The translations under genes and the position numbers were made by a program. Positions 54,253 through 64,000 of a stretch of 64,000 nt of DNA are shown piece by piece. The notes beneath the pieces were generated by a model. That model saw only the letters and a program-made list of their open reading frames with translations, had not been told where the DNA came from and ran no database searches. Numbering within the stretch: the first letter of the stretch is position 1; each line of letters starts with the position of its first letter. Origin of the DNA: Agelaius tricolor (lineage: Eukaryota; Chordata; Aves; Passeriformes; Icteridae); contig JALJCS010000056.1 in NCBI GenBank assembly GCA_023055355.1, forward strand, positions 1,054,001-1,118,000. The letters run 5' to 3'.

Positions 54253-55329
54253 CACCAACCAAGAGAAAGATAGCAAGATTTAAAGGAACTTGCAAAATTA
54301 GCTAAAAACAAGTTAGACTGAAAAACAAGAAGTGACAGGCATGCACTGAAGGCAAAAAGTTCAAACATGAGGAAGACTACAGAAGCCTTCATCAAAAGAC
54401 CACCAGAAGACTGACTATCACCACAGAAACAACAAACTTGTAAAACTATGACACAGCTTTATGCAAATATGAGTATTCTATGTTGTAATTGTGACTGTTA
54501 TAGATACATATTGTAATATTGGCTTTTTGCAAATATTAAAATGGTTTTTATATGTGTGGTGTTAAAGTAACTTTTTTATAAAGATATAGTTTTTATTTCT
54601 GTTGTTAATTAAGTTTAGACATTGTAGTGAAATAGCTGATATAAGTATGCTTGTGTTAAAATGCCTGCTTGGATGGGATAACATCCAACGAACATATGAT
54701 GAGGACACCTGCTACAGATATGCCAACTGTCAGTACTCACTGTCTGAAGACAGTGTGGACCAAGGCCCAAAAACTGGAGGTGATAAGAATGGACTAAAAC
54801 CACAACCAAGGAATACGCATGCTCTAAAAAGGTGGACCCAAGAAGAAGATATGCTAAACAGTTCTTGGAACATGTAAACTAGTTTGGGGAAAAGTTTCCT
54901 ATGCATAAGGGTCTATGAATATGCAACAGGCTGATGTAAGGGAAAAGGTATTTAAGAGGTATCTCCGAAGATAACCATGTGCTCTTGGCTGTGTGAAAAA
55001 TGTGTATTTTATGATTGGCTTTTTGCAAATATTAAAATGAATATTATATGTGTTATGTTAGAAAGTTATGCTGTATTAATTTTCTTAAGTAGTGTGTCAA
55101 ATATAGTTTTAGATTATAACATAATGTTAAAATAGAAACTATGCTATGTAAGATACTTTTTTTAAAGAAAGGACTCACACCAAGATAGCAGCCACAGGAC
55201 ACCTAAATCTTTCATAGAAAAAGAATTTATTGCTCTCTTGTCAGAAGAAACTAACTTCTTCCCACCTCGCTCATCTCTGAAGACGCCGTTAGGATTAAGA
55301 GGAAGAAGCTGACACTGACCAGACAGAAT
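54253..55329. other. No gene; 26-base direct repeat
   Basis: AT-rich. ATTGGCTTTTTGCAAATATT, with six further identical bases, occurs at 54518-54543 and 55014-55039, 496 bases apart. It may mark an old duplicated element. Confidence 0.5.
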
Positions 55330-55599
55330 CCTTTATTTGAATGGAATTTATGCATCATGTATGAGGTGTATGAATATGCAACAGACTGTTGTTTTTAAGG
55401 GTTAACCCTCTGTTAGCGTGTGTCCTTTTTCAGGCTTATGTTGCCCAGAGGTCCGTAACTCTTTGTTTCTATTGACTCATATTGTCCTAATCCAAATTGT
55501 CGAAATTTTTATTATTCTAATTATATTGCTATTTTAATTACCATTTTATTATTAATAAACGTTTAAAATTTTAAAAACAAGTGATTGGCATTTTTCACA
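55330..55599 (+). repeat. ERVL-like LTR 3' part
   Basis: Contains AGGGTTAACCCTCTGTTAGC, a TTAATAAACG signal near 55552 and a TTTTTCACA end, similar to known avian ERVL LTRs from memory. The 5' limit is approximate. Confidence 0.5.
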
Positions 55600-56095
55600 G
55601 CTGAATGACAAGCACCTGGCTGTTTTTAACCCTTTGCTTTATTTCTGTCTCCTACTGTCTTTTTATGAAACTTTCAAAATTTTACCAGGAAAGTGAACCT
55701 CGTTTTTCCCATGACGTTGTGTGGAAGGACTTTTACAATGTAACTTAAGGCTAAAGAAGATTGAATGAGTTTTTGGTGGAGAGATCCCCCTCACTACCAG
55801 CGTTGAATAAACAAATACCTGCTCTGTAGCTGTCTGTAGAGTTTTATTTACTTGCCTAGTTTTGGGCATCAGTAGGCGGTTCGGAAAGGCTGTAGCTTCC
55901 TCCTTGTACCTCAGCAATGGGGAAAGGAAGAGGGCAACATGCGGCCGGGAGTTTAAAATAAAAGGAGGTTGCGTTCTCCGAAGCCTCGAGAGAGAAACCC
56001 CACGGGGGTATGCCCCAGTGGATTCTCCCTTTATTCGAATAAAGTTGCAGGACTCCTCTGTCTCCTTTATGAACACCAGCTTTTCATAGCGTGGT
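55600..56095. other. No gene recognised (upstream of CpG block)
   Basis: No repeat identified. The open frames here are short and uncharacteristic. Confidence 0.4.
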
Positions 56096-56168
56096 TTTCC
56101 TCTCAAGTGGGAGCCCGGGAGAAGTTGAGGGCGGGGACCGGAGCTGAAAGGCTGGGTGGGGCCGGGCG

Positions 56169-56175
56169 GCCATTT
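56169..56175 (-). promoter_or_regulatory. YY1-like site 1
   Basis: GCCATTT on the plus strand (AAATGGC on the minus). Confidence 0.45.
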
Positions 56176-56225
56176 CACTGCCGTCTCTATCACACCCGAG
56201 GCCACGGACCCTAGACTAGGCCGCC

Positions 56226-56239
56226 GTTGCTACGGTGAC
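56226..56239 (+). promoter_or_regulatory. RFX X-box-like site
   Basis: GTTGCTACGGTGAC, an imperfect palindrome close to the RFX-family X-box. Confidence 0.55.
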
Positions 56240-56331
56240 CGGCAAGTGGCGCCCCGCCCTGCATCGCGCGCCGAGCCCCGCCCCGGCCAATCGGAGGGGT
56301 GGTGGCAACGGAGCGAGGTTCCCTTTGTTCA

Positions 56332-56340
56332 GCCATTTTA
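56332..56340 (-). promoter_or_regulatory. YY1-like site 2
   Basis: GCCATTTTA on the plus strand, downstream of the CCAAT box. Confidence 0.45.
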
Positions 56341-56800
56341 GAAGCGTTAGTGGGTTTTGGCACTGAGCTGTGGAGGCAGAGGATTGTCTGCTTCGCTCCC
56401 TCGCTACTTCTCTGCCGTCGGGGTCTGGGATGGTGTGGGTAGGTGTTTGGGCTACTAGGGGCGGGCTGGGACGTCCCATCTCCGGCAGCCACTGCCTGCA
56501 TGCCTACGGGCGGCAGTCTGGCCGGTTGGATAGCTGGGCAGCTAGGCGTGGGCCCGGCAGCCGTTATGGGTTTTCGCGCCGCCGCTGGGAGGGGAGCCAT
56601 GCAGACCCGGACCTAGGCTGCTCCCTCTCTACCCGCTGTGGTTGGCGGGCTGTGTCGTCTCGTCCGGATGGATTGGATGATGGGGGAGGACCGGGCATCC
56701 ACCCACCTCTCCAGCTCCCTCGGCTCCTCTCAGTGCTACAGATGGTGTCGTCCCCGCAGCCTTGCGGTGAAAGTCACCTGGGGAATATAAGAAAGTGTCC

Positions 56801-57598
56801 ATATTTCCTGCCTTTTTTTTTCTGCGCTGTAGAGGGCCTCTGCTAACCAGGTCTGGCTAGGTGGGTTTTCGGGTTTTTTGGTGTTGTTGTTTTTTGTTTT
56901 CTTTTTTCTTAAGAAATATTCGAAAGGAGTGAAATTCCGTAATTATTTTGTACTTTTGTTTGTTTGCTTCCTTGGGGAGCTTGTTAGTTTAGGTGCTTAA
57001 TGGAAATAGCTGATGGAATTCGTAAAGCCTTTGTGGAGTGACTGTACAAAAGGCACAAACAGATTTTGGGGTTGGCATAAATGGTTTGCTCAGTCTTCAA
57101 GCTCTTTATTTCCTTGCTGTGAAGGTAATTCCACTCCCTTGAATTTGCGCTCAGGACCCAAGAGATCTTCCTACTGTGAGGCTTGTTCTGCTATGCACTC
57201 TGGCCACCACAGGTTCATAACTTGTTTGCTTGCCTTCTTGGCTGTTTAAGTAGTCCTTAATGTGGTATTTAAATATTTCCCAGATATTAGTAAATCCTTA
57301 CAACAGTAATTGAACAAAACATTAATTTGTGAGTAATCAAACAGAAAAAATAATTGCCTGTCCAAGATCATACAAGGAGCCTTTGTTAGAATTGCGAAGT
57401 GAGCCTATGATTCTAATGAAGAATCTCATGTGTGTAAAAATAACTGTTTGTGGTCTGTTTCTAAAAGTCTTCACTTTGCATCTGCTGCGTGAACTGTAGT
57501 TATTTTGGCATTATATGTGGGAGGTTGGAGGAAAGCTGCTCACAGTTGGGAAGAATAGTTTTTATATGATCATTATTAATTTAGAGTGTATTTGTTCA
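56801..57598. other. No gene recognised
   Basis: Unique-looking sequence after the CpG-rich block, with T-rich runs. Possibly the start of a first intron. Confidence 0.4.
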
Positions 57599-57811
57599 AA
57601 ATTTTTCTTGAGGAAGAACTTCTTTACTGTGTGGGTGACCGTGTACTGGAACAGATTGCCTGGAGAAGCTGTGGAGTCTCCCTCACTGGAGATATTCAAG
57701 AACTGTCTGGATGCAATCCTGTGCCATGTGCTCTAGGATGACTCTGCTTGAGCAGGGGGGTGGGACTAGATTACCCACTGTGGTCCCTTCCAACCTGATC
57801 CATTCTGTGAA
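57599..57811 (+). repeat. CR1 LINE 3' fragment
   Basis: TGGAACAGATTGCCTGGAGA, GTCCCTTCCAACCTGA and a terminal ATTCTGTGA are typical of the CR1 3' end. Confidence 0.85.
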
Positions 57812-60800
57812 AATATCTAGTTAGCTTATGCTCAAAGCACTATAATGAAAAGGGATAATTATGATCCTGCAAAAACAGGGTTAAAAAGCCGTTTACTCTG
57901 TCTTAAAGGTGGAAGGCTCTGGTTAGAATTAATATTGACTAAGGACCATTTTTACCATTGGATATAGGCAGTCAAACAGACTTCAGAGACTTCTGAAATT
58001 GATATAAATGTAAGCACAACTGCTAAATTGAGCCAAGCATGCCTTGTGGCAAGAAGGCAAAAATAACATTATTGGTGGGTTTATGAATGTAGACTTGTTG
58101 GATTATCTGGCATATGTTTTTTTCTAGTATATTTATTTAGATTTCAGTTTAGGGAGTGCTTGTATGCAGATATTCAAGAGAACCGATATATGTGCTTAAT
58201 TTTAGGTTCATGTTGTAAATCAGAGCAACACCAGGGACTGAATTATCTTATAATCAGGTGATAGGTACACACAGAGCTGTCCAGCAGATTGGCAGATCTG
58301 GAATAGAGTTTAATTCCATCAAATTTAATTCCTATTCCCACTTTGGGCACACCAAGATGCTATAGCTACAAAGGAGAGTGGCAGAAGACCAAGTATAATC
58401 CTCCTTCATAAAAGCTGATATTCAGAATCTGTATGGTCTGAAGATCAGGGCTAAAATGAATACTGAGATTTTATTTTTGAAGTGTTTCATTGATAAAGAT
58501 CTTTTGTAGACTCTGCATTGTCACTGTCATAAAAGTTTGGATCACAGGTTTGTGAAACTTCTGCACCAATCAAAGCATTGTCAGTAGAATTGTGTCAGTG
58601 ATATGCAACAGGGGGAGGATTTTTCTTGGCTTTTTTTTTGAAAGGGCTAGGACTGTTTTTACCATCATTTTCATGTGTTAATTATGTTGTAACTTTGAGT
58701 AGATTTGACCAGATAAATGAATTTTACTAGTTAATTCAGTTGCAGGTTCTTTGAACATTCAAGTACATGTAACAGAATATTTTTGTTACCTATTCCACTT
58801 CTTTAAATTATTTTATAGCTTGACTTGGATAGCTCGGATAGGTTTTCTATATATTTTGATAGATTTCATATCTATATGATGATTGAAAAAACGAATATGT
58901 ATTTATGTGTATAATATACAGAAGCTATAGGGGCTCAGGATCAAGACTGTAATTAGTATTGAAATTTTATTTTAAAAATATTTAATTGGTAGATATATAT
59001 TTGTGTAGACCCAGTGTTGTTTGGTTTATATATGAGATCTATCATATACATGATAAATCAGTGTACATAACAATCTGTTTATGAATGTGCACATGGAGAC
59101 CATGGAATGTGGCATTTTTTAATGCTATAGAAATAAATTTCCAAACATCACTTTTAGCCTTCAGGTTTCCCTTTCCAGACCAGATTCCAGAGTGTAACTT
59201 AATCAATTTAAAAAAACCACTGTTGATTTTCTGCGTACTGAATGCTTTGAAATTTTGTTTGTGTATATGTACATTTTTAGTCAAACAAAATTAACATGTT
59301 AAGAAAACTTGGGGGTTTTGAGCCTTGAGGATAAAGTTACTGTTAAATTAGTCCTCTGTTAAATTAATTTTATATAACATTTTCTACAAGTCATTGTGCA
59401 ATCCCTTAAACATTCAAAATATGCTGCTTATGTAGAAGCTACCATTAAGGGCATTGATTTAAATAATTGATTGATGTTAAATATAACGGCAGAGGAAAAG
59501 GCAAGATAAAATGTTTTTTGGAGAATATGAAATAGTATGTAAGTAGGTACAAAGATGCAAGGAAACTGTTACTCTATTAAAAACCAAAAAGGAAATACTT
59601 GCAGAAATTATGGTGAGGTAGCACAGACCAGGGGCTTCCAAACCTAGTTAGGAGGTATATGATCATCATTAGTAACTTCTGGCATCCAGAGTAACATGTC
59701 TTTCTAACCACACAAAACCAGAATCTCATCTATGGCTTTTCTGCTCCCAGCTTTCCTACTGGATGTTCTTGTCTTGCAATCTAGGATTGCAGTCCAATGC
59801 TCATACTCACCTTCCCCATCCATTCATGCACCTGCAGAAGTTTACTCTAATTTTTCACTTCAGCCACGTTCTTTCCCCTTGCACATGTTCAAATCCTGAA
59901 TCTTTACTTCCAGCAAGTACAAAGTGGAACCTTAGTTACCCCTGTGTGTATGCCATCACCCTAATCCTGGTCTTCCTCCTTCACCATGTTTCAATCCTCT
60001 TTCTATATCCTGAACTAGAAGTGCAGGTCTGCCGGGAGGCAGCAGAGCTGTTCATTGTTGTTGAATGCAGATGGTGGCTGCAGTAGTTCCTGTGTTTACA
60101 GAGCCTTCCTTTATAGGATTTAGTAGGTAGTTACTCTGTGTAAACGAAGTGAGAGCCAGGAGCCATGGCTCATTTCAGGATTGAGCATATCACAAAGCAA
60201 ACATGAGTGGTATGTGCACTATAGTTTGGCCACCTTTCTTATAGAGAAACAAGGAAAGTCAGTAGCAGACAACTGTGGAGAGACAAGAGTAATTCTCATT
60301 GGAGAATAAAAAGCACAGGTCTGATTTTTAAACCAAATAAGCTAAATCAATGCAGAAGTCCAAATAGACGCCTTTATTTCAGTCTGCTTCACATCAGCTG
60401 AGCTTGAGTCCATTCCTTAAAAAAAAACCCCAGACATAAGGCAGCCTTAAATTTAAAGAAATCGTTCCACACGGGATCTTGAAAATCGGCATATAAGCAA
60501 GTTTAAGCTAAACTGATATAACTTTCTTGTGCATCAAGCCCTGAGCTAGCTGCCTGAAAATCAGGAGGGATTTTACTGCATTCTGTTAGATGTAATGTAG
60601 GCAAGTGGAGTTGACATAAGAGGTGAAAGTTTCAGTTGTTGGCTCAGGTCCATAAGTAGTTAAAAACAAAGAAGATCGGGTTTGAATGAACCTTTTGAGC
60701 ACATGGGAACCAATTGCATTAACAAGAACACTCTAATCATGTAATTACGTTCTTCACTCTTATGTGGGAGACTAGTCGGCACTAGGTGTAAACACGAGTC

Positions 60801-61843
60801 TGAAGAGATGCTATTGGAGCTCCATGGAAAAGGAATTAAGGTAGACAAAGTGATGAGAGGAAATGATTGGTTAAAAAAAATAGGGTTTTGTGTTTTTCTC
60901 TTGCACAGTGCAAATGTGTGTATTTGGGTGTCACATCTTCAAATATCTGTTTATTTAAAAATCCTTTAACCTTTGATGTGTAAAAATCCAGTTGGTCATT
61001 TGGTCACATTACCAAACATCTTCTGACATCTTCCCTTCCAAAGTCCTCCTATCTGTAGAAAATACTATAAAAAGTCTTGTATTTCTTGACTAAAAACTGG
61101 GTAATGCACTGTAATTTCACACAATGTTTTGCTTCTGGAGAATACCCTATTAAAGTTGTTCTCTGAGCCAATGAGTACTTGTAATATATTTTGCAATTTA
61201 TAATATATCTTTCAGTTTAGCAAGGAAGCATATTTTAAGTTAGGCACTCTCCATTCTAATGATTCTCTTAATTTCTTGGTGATTGCACAGAATCAAAATA
61301 ACAAACGAAAATTAAATAAAGCACAATTGGCAGTATTTTCACAGCTTCCTTCATTTAGAGTGTATATTTCAAGACATGCTTGATTTGTTTGCTACTTACA
61401 TTTGCAATCCTTTAAAATGTGGATTGAAAAAGATGATACTTAGAAGGGAATTTTGAGACAGAGGAGAATCTTGCATGTAACCACTACTGAGTTCAATCTC
61501 TCATTAATAGTTGTAAAATGTGTTTCAAAAATAAGACAGCTTTCTTTTAGATAAGAAAAAAAATGAATATAATATATGATGTTCCATGCTTTAATAGTTT
61601 TCCATTTAAAATTATGGACTTTTATCTCTGGACATGAGATTAAAAATTGGCAGGCATTGAGATTACTGCTGTTGCTTTGTTTCTTTTATGCTATGTAAGA
61701 GGGCAAATGGAGCATAGCGAGGCTTGGATAACCTTAGATCCACTGGGGTGGAACTCTCCCTGTTTTTAAAAAATAAGCAAATAAGATAGCAGAGGCTGTC
61801 TTTTTAGGGTCTTTTTGTAGGTCTTGCTTTGGATAAGCATATT
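57812..61843. other. AT-rich unique sequence, no gene recognised
   Basis: Four kilobases without supported coding, RNA or repeat features. Reading frames are short and carry no family motifs. It is compatible with an intron or intergenic DNA next to the CpG-rich block. Confidence 0.5.
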
Positions 61844-63085
61844 TGTCCTGGTTTAAAGGACAGGTGTCTGCCAAGGAAGGTGGGAATCTCCCTTGGAATG
61901 GAAAATGTGACCCCCTTCCCTCTGAATTATTATAACTTTGAAATTACAGGGCTTTCAGGAAAAGATATGGGAAAACAAATAACAGTTCTTTACTAGTGTA
62001 TATATATGTATGTATGTATAGCAAGGCAAACAAATGGCAACAACAAACAGAAAAAAAACAGACCTGACAACAGCCTTCTCTGGGCTGCCAAGTGCTTTTC
62101 CTTTTGGTGTAGTTACGGTCACGGCCAGCAGGGGCGATGTTGGCTCCCAACTCGGCAGGGCAAGTGTGATGATTCCCCCTTTAGCTGCAGGGGGCGCTGT
62201 GGCGTGAGCGCAGCCTCCTCTCCACATGGGTAATGGTGAATCAGTTGGCGGGAGAGAGAAAAGGGGCTTCCTTTGCAAACTCGTGGGGGAGGGGGGGAAT
62301 GGGGGACAGGGACCTGGTCTCAGTGCCCCTCCAGGTTGTGAAATGGACTGTAGCAGGAACTTCGGAGCAGCAGGCCGGAACAGCAGATGTGGGCACACCT
62401 GGGGTGGCAAACAAAATGTAGCAGAAACTCCGCAGCTGCAGCAAGAGCCGTGGGGGTTAAGCGGACACGGGGTGTTGGGTTAAAGTGTTGCAAGAAACCC
62501 AAAGCAGTAGCAGAAAATCAGCGGGGCTGGGCAGCGGCAGCTGGGATCCCGCAAACAGCCGGGAGGCACTGAGACAGCCCTGTGGAGGAGAGAGGGGTCC
62601 CAGGTTTTCCCCTGAGACATCTGAGTAGATGGCGAGGGTCCTTTCCAGTAAGATCGGGTGTTGATAAGATCCCAGTTCAACGGCCACTCTTATGAGCAAA
62701 GCCTCGCTCATGGTAGGAGAAGCAGTAAAGACAGAGCTCTGCGGTGGCAGCGAATTCTTCCCACAGCAACTGTAGCCTGGCCGTCTCCTCTCCAATCTGA
62801 GAGCGAGAGAGTGAGGAGCCGAGCCCATCCCCTCACCCCCTAGCCAAAATCTTGCAGCATCCCTGCCCCTCCCAAGAGAAAATTGTGCCCGCATCTGCTC
62901 TTCTAGCCTGCTGCTCCGAAGTTCCTGCTACAGTCCATTTCACAACCTGGAGGGAAACCAACCACACCCCTGCCCCGCTCCTTCCCCCAGCATATCTCCT
63001 CTCCTCTTAAGCACCCATCGCCACCATCTCCTAGGCAACAAACGGGAGAAAAAAAAAAAAAGGGGAAAAATTCTAACCCTTAACA
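61844..63085 (-). repeat. Solo LTR, family X, 5-bp TSD
   Basis: On the plus strand it reads TGTCCTGGTTT to CCCTTAACA (1242 bp), flanked by ATATT at 61839-61843 and 63086-63090. Orientation is inferred from minus-strand polyadenylation signals in relatives (39873). Related sequence lies at 26640-26804 and around ERV-A2. Confidence 0.82.
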
Positions 63086-63403
63086 ATATTTCAGGATGTT
63101 TCCAAATTCAGCAGTAATGCAGATTTAATTGGACATAAGGGTTCTTTAAAACTTTCTTTGCCACACTTATTTCTTGAACTTTTAGAGAAAGAGAATACCC
63201 TTGAAAACAAATAACTATATCATAAATTATCTGAGGTTATACAAGTTGAGTTTATACTATGATAGAAATTTTGAAAGTTGGCCTGTGAGTTATTCGTTAT
63301 CGGAGTTTGTATTTTCACAAAAAACAGATGATACTTAGATTTTTACATATAGGGAAAACAATAATAGAAAATAAGATTTATCAATTTGGCAGCAGTGAGA
63401 ATT
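63086..63403. other. No gene recognised
   Basis: AT-rich unique sequence. Confidence 0.4.
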
Positions 63404-63409
63404 AATTTA

Positions 63410-63725
63410 TGTGGATGCCAGCCTCGTCAGGGAGAGAGAAATGGCAATCATTTTTCACAGTGGCTCGTGAGAATTTTAGGGAGTTGTAGGAATGTGATAA
63501 CTTGTTAGTATAAACAATCTGCAGGTGGTGTTTTTCCACTTTGTTTTTCTGTTCTTCTCAAGGACGGTGTGTGAGAAAGATGTTTTTATTTAACTAGCCA
63601 ATCAAGCAGAATGTATCGTATCGGTCTATATAAGCCGGAGAGTCCTTTGTATTAAAGCTTCTTTTTATCCTCTTGCAATTCGGTCTCTCGTCTGTTCTTG
63701 TATCATTCTTGGCTCAAGGGTGACA
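63410..63725 (+). repeat. Solo LTR (316 bp), 6-bp TSD
   Basis: TGTGGATGCC to CAAGGGTGACA, flanked by AATTTA at 63404-63409 and 63726-63731. TATATAAG at 63627-63634 and an ATTAAAGC signal near 63651. A truncated relative is at 9128-9341. Confidence 0.93.
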
Positions 63726-63731
63726 AATTTA

Positions 63732-64000
63732 TATTTTTCATCCAGTTTTCTTGATGCTCTTGTTTTATCTAAGGTTTATAACAGAAAGAATGAAGTGTTA
63801 GAATTGAGAGATTTGGTGATAAAGTGATAAATAAGGAAGTGAGATGTTCATTTCAGAAATTGCCCAGTATAGAAGAATTTGATATCTGTGATAAAACATG
63901 ACATCTATTAGAAGAAATTATAGAAAATATGCTATAGTATGTGATTTTGGGCCCTGGAACATCCCTTGTAGCATCTTCTGTGCAGATTACAAGAGATACC
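63732..64000. other. No gene recognised
   Basis: AT-rich unique sequence to the window end. Confidence 0.4.

Larger units (their letters stand above)
56096..56800. promoter_or_regulatory. CpG-rich promoter-like block of a host gene
   Basis: GC- and CpG-dense sequence in an otherwise AT-rich region, with a CCAAT box at 56287-56291, an RFX X-box-like site and two YY1-like sites. This is the usual look of a vertebrate housekeeping or ciliary promoter with a non-coding first exon. No conserved coding exon is visible in the window, so the gene and its direction are unknown. Confidence 0.7.

Noticed and set aside
59763..60086. 107-codon plus-strand frame in the AT-rich region
   Set aside because: No family motif, no splice or promoter context; expected by chance over 4 kb.
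1..64000. An antiviral or other defence system among the unknown frames
   Set aside because: All sizeable frames are retroviral or antisense to retroviral genes; no other protein family could be supported.

Overview
This is vertebrate, almost certainly bird and probably songbird, nuclear DNA. It holds CR1 LINE fragments, a SINE with a tRNA-Ile-like head and a CR1-like tail, many long terminal repeats (LTRs), and several class II (alpha/beta-like) endogenous retroviruses (ERVs) whose envelope is of the CX6CC alpha/gamma type. No bacterial-style genes, CRISPR arrays, rRNA or complete tRNA genes were seen. Every protein-coding stretch I can support is retroviral; the only host signal is a CpG-rich promoter-like block near 56.1-56.8 kb.

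Layout. 1-9127: provirus ERV-A1 (minus strand, 3' LTR cut by the window edge), with an open pol, a fused gag-pro frame and an env with a shifted tail. 9128-13622: a minus-strand fragment of family ERV-B (gag, dUTPase, protease, start of RT), carrying an LTR inside another LTR in its nucleocapsid region. 13.6-17.7 kb: nested solo LTRs and CR1. 17741-26190: a plus-strand env-less ERV-B with both LTRs, interrupted in gag by a compact non-coding three-LTR array (18890-20480). 26.2-30.4 kb: LTR, then a four-deep nest of CR1 and LTR insertions. 30430-39778: provirus ERV-A2 (minus, 6-bp target-site duplication, decayed). 39.8-45.5 kb: LTR mosaic, a solo ERV-A LTR (41445-42068) and the SINE. 45496-54246: provirus ERV-C (minus, 6-bp duplication, nearly matching LTRs). 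54.3-64 kb: older LTR and CR1 remnants, the CpG-rich block, then mostly unique AT-rich sequence with two solo LTRs (61844-63085 and 63410-63725).

How the parts work together. Each provirus reads LTR promoter, primer binding site, gag, pro, pol, env, polypurine tract, LTR. ERV-A keeps two -1 frameshift heptamers (gag to pro, pro to pol), the betaretroviral plan, and primes from an exact tRNA-Asn match. ERV-C has a single -1 site directly at the gag stop, reads protease and RT as one frame, and has an exact tRNA-Lys1,2 primer site. ERV-B and the three-LTR array have tRNA-Trp-like primer sites. Insertion order can be read from the target duplications. The density of young class II ERVs would fit a repeat refuge such as an avian W chromosome, but the window alone cannot show that.
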